DNA of 64,000 nucleotides from Perognathus longimembris pacificus (Eukaryota; Chordata; Mammalia; Rodentia; Heteromyidae), in contig NC_063181.1 in the NCBI RefSeq assembly GCF_023159225.1, forward strand, positions 21,540,073 to 21,604,072. Direction: 5' to 3'. The number at the start of each line of letters is the position of its first letter. Positions within the stretch are counted from its first letter, which is position 1. The notes beneath the pieces were generated by a model. The model searched no databases, was not told the origin of the DNA, and saw nothing but the letters and a program-made list of their open reading frames with translations. Both the position numbers and the translations under genes were made by a program. This document shows positions 34,625 through 46,384 of this stretch, one piece after another.

Positions 34625-36460
34625 AATCTTAAACTGTGTTTTTAACAAAATGGAACTGGAACCATTATGTACTAAACTTATCAATAAGATTCACATAGAT
34701 AACTATCTTATTTTTAACTGACAAATTATAGTTTTAACTTTCTTCCAATTAGCATTTCCTGCCTCTCTTAAGCATCCCCTACCATATTTTAATTTCCTTC
34801 ATAGATTTATGTTTCCCCAAGAACTGAAGCCAATTTCAATGTCTGAAATTTGAGCAATGTAGTCTACTGCCTACACAAAATATTGCAATCTCTTCACCTG
34901 GTACTTGAACTCTTAGGTGAGGCAGCTTTCAAAAGGAGTACTTTTGCTTTCTAATCCTTTGTGGGAAAATCTTATTTGTGGCTTCCATTTACCCAGATGC
35001 TCTACTTCTATTTCCTTTTCACATCAGAACTAAGTAGTTCTCAAAACATTGCTCATTTATGAATGGCACAGAAATGAATACCACAGAAAGTCACGTTACC
35101 ATATCTATTGCACAAGATCTGGCATGACCTTCCTACATTAACACATGGCCTCATTGCATGCACTACGAATTTTGTTGCCCCTTTAATTCTCAGTAGGGCA
35201 CAAATATATTAACCCATGACATTTTTTTCCCTAATAGACATTAGAGAATGAAAGCAATGCCCGAACCTGACATTAGCATTCAACGTGCTTTTTGCTTCCA
35301 AATGGCAAGCTGTTATTTTGTAGTAGTTTGTTGTTGTATTTTGAAAGTTATGCCTAAAAAAATAAAACTAAGCAAATAAATATTTAAGTCTGGTACAACT
35401 GTTATTTGTGCAATTTGGCCACTAGTCATCCAATAGCACATGACCTCAGACTAATGGGGAAGTCTGCAAAAGAGATTTGTCCTTTGGGAAGGGCAGTGAA
35501 CATGAATATACTGATTTGAGGGCAGCAAGAAACAAATTATAAGCCAGCCCACTTCAGATGAGTGTGTTTATGGATATGACAGAAAATACAGAGGAGAGCA
35601 TCAAAACTGGTTGCGTACTGAATAGCTTAAATTTACAGACGGGTAATATCTACTATACTATTTATTGACTGTGGCTTTGAAATGTTGTCCTATTTCTCCA
35701 CCTCAGTCACTGGCTGAGCTACCAGAAGGGAAGTAACACTTATCATGCTTAGGACTTTGGGATGTATTCATTCTTTCAAAAGTGGGATCTTTGGAGGAAA
35801 AGCATTAGTCACTGCGTGGATACTAAAGAGAGGAAATTTGATTCACTAAACAATGACCATTTTGCTAGTTGCAATGAAGCATTCCACGGGGAGTTTTGGT
35901 TGTTGTTTCCTTGAGCTGAATAAGGTTATTCATCATTTTATCCCCTTCCCCCCAGGAGCTTAGTTAACTTAAAAAAAAGTTAAAGGGAGGAAGAAAGTGC
36001 AGTATTTTCATCAGTACCAGGATTAGAATGATCTGTGAGTTACTAAACAGAAATAGCATGTGTACCTTGTGCATCATTACATGAATTTATATGAATCATA
36101 AATTGGACTTTGTATTGGTAAATTTGGGTCTAACTAAATTTTGCACTAATGACTTTCCATTTGACTTAAAATACCCACATACCCACAATGACTACATGGT
36201 TGTGTCTAGTCTCATCCCTCATCTCGTGTATTTCAGCATCTTGATTGTACCATATTTTCTGTCTGTGAAAGACACCAAATATATGACCACCAGAGATCTC
36301 TTCTAGGAAATATTTTCCCCCTAGAAACTTTATGTCTAGATCAATATTGTCACCAGCTCATGAGCTAGACTTCAGTTGGGGAGGAAAAACTGCTGACTAT
36401 TCCACAATAAAATGCCTTCCTCCTCCTGCATACAATCCTGTTTCAGTTTCTCACAAAAGC
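34625..36460. other. Unique DNA, no gene seen
   Basis: No named repeat or exon-like frame recognised. Confidence 0.5.
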
Positions 36461-36464
36461 ATGA

Positions 36465-36640
36465 TCAAGCTTACTTACACATGTATCTTTTTATTGTCTG
36501 TCTACTTATTGACTGTGTAAGCTCACACAACAGGGATAGTGTCTCTTCTCTTCCCAATGTTTCTCTCTCACACCAGAATTAGTTCACATACAATTGGTCT
36601 TGGCCACAGCAATGGCAAGTGAACGAATATGTGTACAATC
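36465..36640 (+). mobile_element. L2-like ancient LINE 3' fragment
   Basis: GACTGTGTAAGCTCACACAACAGGGATAGTGTCTC and ATTAGTTCACATAC follow the L2 3' pattern (TGTAAGCTCC..AGGGCAGGGAC..GTCT ... CAGTGCCTGGCACATAG). Divergence is high and a profile search is needed. Confidence 0.45.
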
Positions 36641-37231
36641 TGTTCAACTACACAAGTTTATTATCTAGACATCAACTATTTCAAGAAATAGTTAAGAAAT
36701 ATTTCTAGAAAAATCAAGAAAATTCAAACAAACAAATCTTTTGGTAACTACATCAAAATGAGCAATCTAAATTTAAAGTAGCTTCCTAAGATTCAGGGTT
36801 GAGTTTCTTCCTTCTTTCAACAATTTGTTTCAATTATTGACTAAAGCTGGACTCTGGCAAATATGATAGACATGTTTTTTTTTTCCAGTCCTAAATTAGT
36901 AATTAAAAAGTGATTAAGCCAGAAAACATAATAAGATACCAACTTCCAACATGAGAGAAAAAATATATAAGAGTGGCCAGAACATCTTGCATACATAGTT
37001 CAGGAAGACTAGAAAAACCAACTTGCAGGTCTCCAAATCGGATAGTTTGCATAGAAAATTATTATAAATATACACATGCAAATTAAAATATGAGAATCAG
37101 TTCTGTGGTTAGATTTTATCTGAAAGAAAAGTAAAGCTCTGAAAATGTTAAGATATAAAGGGAATGATACCACCAGAATTTTAACACTATCTCCTTGTTG
37201 CATTATAAAAAAGAAATGTATAAAAGTTAGA

Positions 37232-37471
37232 CCTTCTGGGCCCTAGTGGCTCAAAACCTATAATCCTAGCTTCTCTGTAGGCTGAAATCTGAGAATCATG
37301 GTTCAAATCCAGCCTGGGGAGGAAAATTTAAGAGACACTTGTCTTCAATTATCTTCCAAAAAGCTGGGGATGGTTTTGTGGTTTAAGTGATAGAACACTA
37401 ACCTTAATGAAAAGAATAAAAGAACAAAGCTCAGGAGCAGTGCCCAAGCCCGGAACTCAAGCTTCAGGACT

Positions 37472-37474
<3 letters not shown>
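37232..37474 (+). mobile_element. B1-like/Geo composite SINE, sense
   Basis: GGGCCCTAGTGGCTCAAAACC, TATAATCCTAGCTTCTCTG, GGTTCAAATCCAGCC; then TTTAAGTGATAGAACACTAACC, CAAAGCTCAGGAGCAGTGCCC and GGAACTCAAGCTTCAGGAC. The A-tail has been replaced by a CA array. Confidence 0.85.

Positions 37475-37521
<47 letters not shown>
37474..37521. repeat. (CA)n microsatellite at a SINE tail
   Basis: Pure CA for 48 bp starting exactly at the SINE 3' end. Confidence 0.97.
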
Positions 37522-37523
<2 letters not shown>

Positions 37524-37754
37524 TTTGAAGTTAAGGAGTTAGCAGCTGGCATTGCTGACAAGATTCTGTAGTGCTGATCCATGAGCATGTAGATGATTTT
37601 GGATCTTGAAGTGGAGCTAAGAAGATAATATTTATTCCTTTTGATAAATAATCATGAGGATTTTTAATTGTTTTGATGTGGACATTTAAAGAGAAAACAG
37701 GACAGAGAATACAAACTAGCTTCAAGTTTACTAAATTGAATGGTTGTATTTTTC

Positions 37755-37925
37755 AATTCAACAAATATCTACAGTGATTATGAGCAAGCTGCTATGTAGT
37801 TATATGGTTTTAAGTATGTGGCTATCAAACAATACATGAAACACCAAAATTAGAAAATGAAGTAATTATAAAGAGATATGGTAATATGCAGAATGCTGAG
37901 CAAATTAAAAGACCCTGAATCTGGT
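37755..37925 (+). mobile_element. Possible ancient LINE fragment
   Basis: ATTCAACAAATATCTACAGTG resembles the common old LINE/MIR motif 'ATTCAACAAATATTTATTGAG', and AAGTAATTATAAAGAGATATGGTAATATG could be its downstream continuation. Weak support. Confidence 0.3.
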
Positions 37926-37934
37926 CAATTGAGG

Positions 37935-38095
37935 AAAAGTAGGAAGGCTGATGTCACAGCTCAGTAAGCCAAGGTGACAAGCAACAAAAACAAAAACAAC
38001 AACAACAAAAACCACTAGAGAATACCTGGGAACCTGAGTAGCATAGGGTGTTTACTCATCAACTATTTGCCAAGGGTATGAAGTTCAACTCTGCG
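37935..38095 (+). mobile_element. Degenerate B1-dID-like SINE, sense
   Basis: A possible 7SL-like remnant, an AAACAAAAACAACAACAAC linker, and an ID-like half (GAGTAGCATAGGGTGTTTACTC ... GAAGTTCAACTCTG). The linker resembles the one at 56325-56340. Confidence 0.4.
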
Positions 38096-38511
38096 AGATG
38101 ACACTTTAATAGAGATATTACATAAGTCACCGATTCCTTGAATCAATAACTCTTAAGTCCCTGCTATGTTCAGGTTCTGTGATTCAGTTTTCTAGATCAT
38201 ACTTTGTCTTCCCAATTTGTGGATAAAACTTTCTTGGCTGCTTCCATGTAGGTACAGATTCTTCTATTAGACTTAGACTATAATCTGAGCACTATGAGCC
38301 TTTAAGAATTAAATAATTTATTATCAGTCTCATATATATATGGATTCCATAAAAATTGCTTAAAGGATCTAGTGATATTAGTAATTTTAACAATGATGTA
38401 AATTTTCTTAAAATATTAAACTACATATGTGTTTATGTCTCTGAAAATATATGTGTATATGTGTAAACACATATGTATATATATATTTATACACATGCAC
38501 ATGAAAATTAT

Positions 38512-38552
<41 letters not shown>

Positions 38553-38553
38553 G

Positions 38554-38617
<64 letters not shown>

Positions 38618-38618
38618 C
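38512..38618. repeat. (GATA)n microsatellite
   Basis: About 26 GATA tetramers with one GGTA interruption near 38551 and a GACA near the end. A TA-rich tract precedes it (38448-38490). Confidence 0.97.
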
Positions 38619-39293
38619 AGATTGATGTGATATTAGGCCAGGGTCAGCCTAAAGGAAGAGTAAGCAATAAGAGAATGTTTACTTGAATCTTTTCATTTCC
38701 TTTCTGACTTTCTCACTTTAGGCCCTTTCTCCAGAAATCTTTTTCTAGAAATCTCCAACATCATGCTGAAGTTTGTTCCTTTCCATGTCTACCATCACAA
38801 CCCAAACCTATTTGCTTAGTTTTTCAAAGATATTGATTCTCACTTGCCTAGGTTTAGGAAAAGGCTATCCAAGCATCTGCCTTCCTTTCCTATATAAAAC
38901 ACATCATCTGTACTTATTCGTTTCAGTTAGTCTTGTGATTCTTCTGTAAGCTGACATTTGGAAATTCAAGTTTAAGGCGAAAGTCACACTGGAAATGTAT
39001 GGATAGAAACAATCTATGAAACCATCAGTCTTATACTGTCTTTTAATAGATCTATCCCCTCTACAGATGTTGCATATATTTAGTCTATATTCATATATTT
39101 ATAATTCCAAAAAACTCAGTTCAGGGCATTGAACAGAAATAAGGAATTTTATACTCAGGTATGCAGAAAATAATTAAATACTCAGAATGTGCCCTATGTA
39201 CAAAGCTTCAGAGACTTATCCTGAGTGCCAGAAAAAGTTCTGTAAAAATTTTATTATTGAATCTTGGTCAATAGTTGCTTTAAAATTTTAAGT

Positions 39294-39505
39294 TATGCTG
39301 GTCCTAGGGCTTGAACTCAGGGTCTTACCACTGTTACAGAACTGTTTAGCTCAAGGCTAGGGGTCTATCATTTAATCCAGAGCTCCACTTCTGGCTTTTG
39401 TGGTGATTAACTACTTTCCTACCTAGGCTGGCTTTGAACCACAGTCCTTAAATCCCAGATTTCTGACTATCTAGAATTATAGGCATGAGCTATAAATATT
39501 TGACA
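39294..39505 (-). mobile_element. B1-like/Geo composite SINE, antisense
   Basis: CTGGTCCTAGGGCTTGAACTC, TTTAGCTCAAGGCTAGGGG, CTCCACTTCTGGC, GTGATTAACTACTTTCC, TAGGCTGGCTTTGAACCACA, GAATTATAGGCATGAGC: full-length complement in the correct order. Confidence 0.85.
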
Positions 39506-39639
39506 TTGCTTCTTTTATTAAATAAGTTATGAGCATAACTCACCAAACAACATTAAAATAAAATGAAAGCATTGTATCCATCAGTATAGACAGACAGCAA
39601 GAAATGGAATGGTATGTTCATGGGAAACAATGATTGAAG

Positions 39640-39735
39640 GGGTGACATTGAACAAGTTGCATTGCATTTATAACCTGATATCTGAAATTGAAACCTTTGT
39701 ACAACTCCTTAATTAAGATAAAATTTTAAAATAAC
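39640..39735 (+). mobile_element. Possible diverged L1 3' terminus
   Basis: TGACATTGAACAAGTTGC, TAACCTGATATCTGAAATTG and ACCTTTGTACAACTCC loosely follow the L1 terminal order, but the key TTTGACAATAAA end is not clear. A different repeat is possible. Confidence 0.3.
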
Positions 39736-39739
39736 TATC

Positions 39740-40945
39740 AAAACTACAAATATATTACATAAAATACAAATTATAATTGTTTGGAATGTTATTTTCTCAA
39801 CTGTTTACTCTTTTTTGTAAGGAATTAGGCTATCACTCTATTTCACTTAACTCGTGTTTTTGTGTGTGTTCCCAAAGGCTTTCAGACAATGACTGCATTT
39901 CATGAATTTCATTTGAAGTACAGGTAATTCTGGTTCATTGTACTGGGATTGATTTGTTTTCATGGTATAATTAAGATGAATGAATATTTAACACTAACTT
40001 GTTCAAACATGAACTGTGTGGTGTTATTTTACCTTTATAATGCTAACACTATAGAATGCTCCTTTTAAGGAAGACTATTATATTATTCAACTGGAAATAA
40101 TGTCTAACTAGATAAATTTTATATTAGTCATGTGTTCTTTTTTTCCAAATTATTTATATAGTGAGAATGTAGTACTATATATTTGTAGTAGTCCACTGTA
40201 GATGTTTCCAGCCAAAAACGTTTATTATCTTTCAATTCTGGTACAAAAATCAAATATACTTGAATTGCTCATGTTGTCAAGAAAATTAACTCTTAATGAG
40301 ATTTAGCAGAAATGTTTGAATTGCTAATGATTAAATAGTCACACACAGTTTTTCCAAAACTGTTTTACGACCTCAGCAAAGTTTTTCCCTTTACCATGTT
40401 TCCAGACAATATTTATACCTCTTGTTTTTTCTCCTTTCAAGAAAGAATTTTGGCAGAGTTCCTAGAATTAGAATGAGGTAGATAAAATGCACACTCTAAA
40501 ACATTAAGAAGACAAATCTTCAACAAATTGATCCAGCATATAATACCAAAGACTTAAATTGCGTATTATCAAAATTTTAAATTGTTTGATAAATGCAGAT
40601 TCTGGAGATATTCTTCAACTCATTAGTCAAAACTACAGAAAATTGCTATTACTGTCCAGTTAAAATAATTAAAAAAGCATTAAATGTAAATTTTAAGTAG
40701 ATATATCCTTTGGATAGTACTACTAATTATGCACATACATGATATAGATCTTTCAATATTAAATGTGAGTGAAATTGGGATCAGAATTCCTCTTCTGCTT
40801 ATAGATGTATCAAATCAGATGTAGCTACACCTGTATCTATAAGGTTAATTTGCAGTACTTTCCTGCATTGCACAAGCAATGAAACAACATATACTCCTTA
40901 TAGAAAATTTAAGTGTACTATTTCCTGTTCCAATTTTTTTAAACT
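39740..40945. other. Unique AT-rich DNA
   Basis: No named repeat or exon-like frame. Confidence 0.5.
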
Positions 40946-40957
40946 TAAGTTTTGTCT

Positions 40958-41166
40958 GTTTTTTTTTTCTATATTTTTTCCATTACCTGGGCTTGAACTC
41001 AGGGCCTGGGAACTGTTTCTGAGCTTCTTTTTGCGTAAGGCTAGCACTCTACCTTTTGAGCCACAGCACCACTTCCGGCATTTTCTGTTTATGTGACACT
41101 GAGGAATCGAACCTAGGCCTTCATTCATGCTAGGCAAGCACTCTACCACTAATCCACATTACATGC
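40958..41166 (-). mobile_element. IDL-Geo dimeric SINE, antisense
   Basis: Complement of Geo (CTGGGCTTGAACTCAGGGCC, GAGCTTCTTTTTGCGTAAGG, GAGCCACAGCACCACTTCCG) then of the ID monomer (GAGGAATCGAACCTAGGCC, TAGGCAAGCACTCTACCACTA). The ID half is well preserved. First of three SINEs packed within about 750 bp. Confidence 0.93.
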
Positions 41167-41212
41167 CTTTGTTTGGTTTTTGTTTCAGTTTTTAATTAAT
41201 TTATTTTTCTTG

Positions 41213-41440
41213 TTCAGGTCCTAGGGTTTGATTTCAGGGCCTGGGCATTCTCCCTTAGCTTATGTGCTCAAAGCTTGTGGTCTACTGCTTTGAGCCACAG
41301 TGCCATTTCTGGCTTCTTAGGGGTTAATTGGAGTTAAGAGTTTGATGGACTTCCTGCCCAGGCTGGCCTTGAGAGTCCTCAGATCTCAGCCTCCTGAGTA
41401 GCTTGGATTATAGTATAGACATGTGCCACCAATGTCTGGT
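41213..41440 (-). mobile_element. B1-like/Geo composite SINE, antisense
   Basis: GGTCCTAGGGTTTGATTTCAGG, TTTGAGCCACAGTGCCATTTC, GGGGTTAATTGGAGTTAAGAG, CCCAGGCTGGCCTTGAGAG, CAGCCTCCTGAGTAGCTTGG. The linker complement TTAATTGGAG is well preserved. Confidence 0.92.
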
Positions 41441-41500
41441 TTGTTGTAGCATAGAAACAAATCAAAACAAATCAAAACAAAAATAAAAAAACAACTTTGA

Positions 41501-41708
41501 GGCTGGGAATGTGGCTCAGTGGTAGAGTCCTTTACTAGCATGGATGAAGCCTGGGTTTGTTTCCTCAGCACTACATAAACAGAAAAAGCCAGAGGTGGCC
41601 CTGAGGTTCAAGTGAGTGGCTAACCTCGAGCAAAAAGAAGCCAGGGACAGTACTCAGGCCCCAATTTCAAGCCCCAGGACTGGAAAAATAATAATAAATA
41701 ATAACAAT
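41501..41708 (+). mobile_element. IDL-Geo dimeric SINE, sense
   Basis: GGCTGGGAATGTGGCTCAGTGG, GGGTTTGTTTCCTCAGCAC, then CAGAGGTGGCCCTGAGGTTC, CAAAAAGAAGCCAGGGACAG, CAAGCCCCAGGACTGG. A short AACTTTGA match (41493-41500 and 41709-41716) flanks it, including an AATAAT-rich tail. Confidence 0.92.
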
Positions 41709-41719
41709 AAACTTTGAAC

Positions 41720-42744
41720 TACACATTCTTTATCAAATGCACAATGGTCTTCTATTGTCCATCCATATAGCAAATTTCTTCGCAATGATATGTAGCAATT
41801 ACTAGAATTAGCACACTCCAGTTCTTTCTAGTATGAGCCATGCTTCCTTTCCCAAGTACTTTTGATACAAGCAAATTGTTATAAAGCAGAGGAAGACTAT
41901 TTCCAGAGTATTACAGAGTAAACTCGGTAAAGATTACCTATGTGCAAAACTACAAGTGTGGATCAATGAGTCATAGCACTGTTCTCTTTATTCAAGGAAC
42001 TTCAACTTCACTCCTAAGGTGAGATTAGACACAGGCATGAACAAATAGGACCATGAGAATATGTTGGCATGACATCTCTCCCAGCATTTGTTGAAAGGGA
42101 CAACAATGTCAAAGAGGAGTTTCCAGAAAACGGAAAAGAAAAATAAATATGTTGCTTTCTTAGATGCCTCACCCAAGATAAGAGCTCAATAACTTCCTTG
42201 GGTAAATAGATGCTTGGATGAATTACTACACTTCCTGGGAAGCATTTTGTATATTTCACTCATATATTCCTTTCTGGAAGTCAGTCAGGCTGTATAATGT
42301 ATATCTCATGTGGAGATAGGGAAGGAAAGAGAGACGAAGGTCTTCAGCAGAACAAGCAACGTTCATGCTAGATACTTTGATTCCCAGTTGACCCATCAGC
42401 CAATACAGTATAGAATACTGAGATGTGTTGATTGTCATCTTAGCTCATTAAAGGATAGGGTAGCTTCAGTTCCAGTGGTTTTCATATATTAATTCATGTC
42501 TTTAAAGACAAGTATCTTTAAACACGGGGAACTACTGATGGCTTTGGAAATTCTATTTGAATATACTGGATCTGTATAAAGCAGTGGTTTCCGTGTTAGT
42601 GTCATTAGGAGGTATTTTAACATTTATATTTCCTTTTGAAGCTTATTGATAGAGGTGTGTCTTCTTATATAATCACTTATTATAAGTTCTGTAATATCAG
42701 AATAGCCTTTGACTGCACTAGAGAAACTGCCTCTGGCTGTATTC

Positions 42745-42745
<1 letters not shown>
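41720..42745. other. Unique DNA, no gene seen
   Basis: Overlapping short frames on both strands near 42000-42490 show no recognisable protein. Confidence 0.5.
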
Positions 42746-42747
<2 letters not shown>

Positions 42748-42786
<39 letters not shown>

Positions 42787-42831
42787 GTGTATATATATAT
42801 GTATATATATACATATATATACATATATATT
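42748..42831. repeat. (TA)n microsatellite
   Basis: TA array with CG, GT and CA interruptions; Tyr/Ile-rich frames are repeat translations. Confidence 0.95.
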
Positions 42832-43378
42832 TAATATTTTTTCCCTGCTGCTAGTGGACTGTTTATCGATTTGGTCACCTAAGGTGAGGGGGAAAAAGAC
42901 AAGCTCAACAAAAATTGTATCCAAAGCTCCAGTGATCTTTTTTTCCACTTTTGTGGCAGCAGGAGGACAATGGGGATGTGGTAATTCTCCTTCTCACTAG
43001 GGAAAATGAGAAAATCACAGCTACATACAATTTATGTAGGTCATTCTACTGCAAAAAGGAGAGTGAGTTTATGTCCATTACCTAAAAAGAGAAAGCAAAT
43101 TGGCCTACTTCCGAATTTAGTCTTTTGTCTACTTTAAAATCACTTGATCCCTTAAAAAAAACAAGCAGTTTCTTTTGTATGGATAATTTATCTATTGATA
43201 AAAGTGAAATATTAATGTCTGTCATTATAATTGTATGGAAGTTCTACCTGCATGTTTAAGTCCAGTAGTGTTTGGATATTGAGGCTGATTGTATCCAAAT
43301 TTGGCATATATATGATATTAATTATAATTTCCTCTTGGTGTGCTGCATTCTTTACTAATATTAAGACTTTCTTTGTCT

Positions 43379-43598
43379 CAGGATGGGGATATGGCCTTGT
43401 GGCAAGAGTGCCTGCCTCATATACATGAGGCCCTGGGTTAGATTCCCCAGCACCACATATACAGAAAATGGCCAGAAGTGGCGCTGTGGCTCAAGTGGCA
43501 GAGTGCTAGCCTTGAGCAAAAAGAAGCCAGGGACAGTGCTCAGGCCCTGAGTCCAAGACCCAGGACTGGCAAAAAAAAAAAAAAAGAAAAAAGGAAAA
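43379..43598 (+). mobile_element. IDL-Geo dimeric SINE with 16 bp target-site duplication
   Basis: AAGACTTTCTTTGTCT at 43363-43378 is perfectly repeated at 43599-43614. The ID monomer reads GGATATGGCCTTGTGGCAAG ... CTGGGTTAGATTCCCCAGC (one change in the B box). The Geo monomer is nearly identical to the 22 kb copy. The tail is A-rich with G interruptions. This is among the youngest insertions here. Confidence 0.96.
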
Positions 43599-43839
43599 AA
43601 GACTTTCTTTGTCTTGTCTTATTAATTTCATTTGGAGTTTCCTTTATAATGTATAAATACTGTTACCCTTGCCTGCCCATAAAAATCAAGCAGTTTCTTT
43701 AAAGTTCACAAAAATGACAAACTTATAAAAAAAGACAATACTTCAGACAAATGAAATAGAGAAAAAGACAAATAGCTTAGACAAATGAAATTCCAGGAAT
43801 GGGTTGCCATTAATTTTAAATAAATACAAATTTGAGGGA

Positions 43840-43946
43840 GGAGGTAACAAATTGTACAGGAAATGTACCTACTGTCTTATGTATAAAACTATAACCCCTC
43901 TGTACATCACTTTGACAATAAATAAATAATTATTCAGAAAGAAAAA
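43840..43946 (+). mobile_element. Short L1 3' end, sense, with target-site duplication
   Basis: AAATTTGAGGGA at 43828-43839 recurs with one mismatch at 43947-43958. Between them lie GGAGGTAACAAATTGTACAGG, AACTATAACCCCTCTG and TTTGACAATAAATAAATAAT. Part of the duplication overlaps the L1 motif GAGGGAGGAGG, suggesting microhomology at the 5' junction. Confidence 0.88.
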
Positions 43947-43959
43947 AAATATGAGGGAA

Positions 43960-45795
43960 CTAAAAGTGTTTCATAGATATTTGGGGCTGTGGTTATTAAA
44001 TACATTATTTGAGGTTAAATTTTAACCTATTTCAGTTTATACCATGAAATATCTCAGAATTCTGCAAGTGCTAAATAGTAATATAATAATCACAAAAAAA
44101 GAGAAGAGTTACTGTTATGCCATTTGGGGGGCTATATTGTGTTAGTGTCTGGCTATCTCTCTCCTTTTGTTTTTCCCCTTTGTAAGCTAATTTGGATAAA
44201 ATAAGATTATTTCCAACCTCTTCAAACAGAATCCTTAGCTTTCTCTCAGACAATGGGATTAAAGGTCATGATAGAAGACAGTGGAGAATTATGGATGTCA
44301 GCAGAAAATGCCAGAAGGAAAGCCAGAGGAACAAAGGGCAGAAAATAAGAGTGGTCAGAAGGTGCTAAAGCAGACAGAGAAGGACATGGGATGAAACCTT
44401 AGAGCACTGAGGTGGCCCAAGAGTGCGACTGTGAGTCAAAGTGGGCCAAAGGGCAGTTCTGAAGCTTCCAGAGCACTGCCCTGATATGCTGACTTAAACT
44501 GGAAAAGGAATTATGAGGAAAAAGGGTTACATTTTAGAAACTCCTACAGAGCACCTACTTGCCCATCACCACTAAAGATAAATGATCTCTTCCTCTTTCT
44601 ACTTCACAAGAAAAATAAAAGTTATCGGGGGAAAGATTCTTTCAACTTTCTCCCCAATTTTCCCCCAAATTTTAAACACATCTACATGTTCAGTTCCACC
44701 ACTTCTTTTTCTCCATCAAGCATCTTTCCGAATGTGTTATTCATCTCATTTTCTCTGGTCACCCAAAGAAGCTGCCAGCCGTCGACTATAATGGCTCTTA
44801 ATTTCCTTCCCCCTCCTTTATATACTCATTCTACATGGAAAAATTTCAGTTAGAACCATGCTTCAGTCTCATAAACAATAGGATAAGGAACAAGAGACAA
44901 AGTATATTTTATCACTGCTTAAATGCTTTTTACTTTTAAGGACTGCTTTCTTCATTTCTATCTTTGTATCTCTCATTGTTTAAAATGTAATCTTCACTGC
45001 CTACAATCCATAATATCTGGTATTATTTCTCATGGATTTCTTTTTTTCTCTGTAAGTGAACACTATCTTCTAAAATCATCCTTGGAATTGGGTTGTGTTT
45101 TCTGATACCTGTAATTTTTTTCCTAATTACTGGCCTAGAATAGATCTGTTTGTTCAGTTGGTTTAACATAGTGCAATATTGTACAGTTGGTCAATATTGT
45201 GATTGAACCATCCATTAATCTCTTTTTGGAATTTATATAAAGTAGTATTTGCCTACAACCTGTGTTCACATCATGGTGACAAAACTTTCCGGATGATCTT
45301 GGTGAAGACTGCAAACTTCAAAATATTCTCTGAGATGTTGGATTAAATGACAGTTCTCCCAGAATTCCTATCATTTAATACCAAACAGTTGTGTATACAG
45401 TAGATAGTTTGTACTGATTCCTGATCCCTTTATCTCAAGCTATCCTATATAGTTCTACCTGTGCATGTAGTTCTACTGGGTCAAAATCTTTAGTTTTTAA
45501 CACAATGCCCTGATCATTTTCATAATTCCCACACACCCAGAAAACCACCATTGATATTTTTTTGCATGTAATGAAGTTAAGAAATGATATATTTTTCATG
45601 TTTATAACTTGATTCTTCTCTATTTCTTTGTTTTGGAATTGTTGCTATCCATGGTTGGATTGTTTCAGTACTGTGAGGTCTGTAGTGATGTGGTATTTCC
45701 TAAAGAGAAATATATGTCAGAGCAAGGCAGCCAACATAATAGAAAGGCAACAGAAAAGAAAGTGATAGGTGAATAATCCCTTCAAGAGTGTCTCT
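43960..45795. other. Unique DNA, no gene seen
   Basis: A purine-rich, less AT-rich stretch near 44270-44480 is unidentified. No splice-bounded exon or repeat family was recognised. Confidence 0.45.
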
Positions 45796-45800
45796 TCTGT

Positions 45801-46010
45801 GATAACGCGGGGACAACCACAGGCAGGGGACACAAGAGGATCATCAAGAAAAGAAACTACTGTTTCACATGGCATGTTGAAAGCAATTACAACAGTGATA
45901 TAACAGTCCTTTCCATAACGTGGAGTTCATGTCACTTAGCATCATCTTATGTGTTCATAAGGGCATAGCTATTGGGCTCTTGTGATCCTCTGCTGTGACT
46001 AGCCTGTCCC
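45801..46010 (-). mobile_element. Inverted 5' segment of an L1 3' UTR insertion
   Basis: Antisense L1 3' UTR: ACAACCACAGGCAGGGGACAC, AAGAGGATCATCAAG, CACATGGCATGTTGAAAGC, CTTAGCATCATCTTATG, TCTTGTGATCCTCTGCTGTG. The same order appears at 26825-27020. It is joined head-on to the sense part that follows. Confidence 0.9.
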
Positions 46011-46295
46011 CGCGCTATCGCTGTATCTCATCTGATACAGCAATACTGTATATCTGGATACTGTACATACTGATATTAGAACTAGGGAAGTGAAAGGGAA
46101 CATAAAAATCGAGAGACAAAGGATTAAAAAGACAAATAACTCAAAAGCAATACTTGAAGATGGAAAGGGGGAGGGGGGAGCGTGGATGAGGGAGGAGGTA
46201 ACAAATAGTATAAGAAATATACCCATGGCCTAATGTATGAAACTGTAACCCCTCTGTAGATCACTTTGACAATAAATAATTATTATTATTTAGAA
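46008..46295 (+). mobile_element. Sense L1 3' UTR part of the same insertion
   Basis: From CGCTATCGCTGTATCTCATC through TATTAGAACTAGGGAAGTG, the G-rich tract (46160-46200), GAGGGAGGAGGTAACAAATAG and TTTGACAATAAATAATTATT. 45801-45814 and 46006-46019 are complementary at 13 of 14 positions, marking the twin-priming junction. An A-rich tail follows (46290-46313). Confidence 0.92.
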
Positions 46296-46384
46296 AAACA
46301 AAAACAAAACAAAAAGGAAGTGTTTTTCATGTTAAATATTATTCAATAAACCAGTCACAGATTTTTTTTTTAAATGAGTGTGTC

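Noticed and set aside
38512..38618. Regular short-period array considered as a CRISPR or satellite
   Set aside because: It is a GATA microsatellite with no spacers, in a rodent genome.
39165..39250. MIR-like phrase
   Set aside because: Only scattered similarity to a MIR consensus; too weak without a profile search.
42000..42492. Cluster of 60-80 codon frames on both strands
   Set aside because: Mutually overlapping, with no family resemblance and no exon signals in a consistent order.
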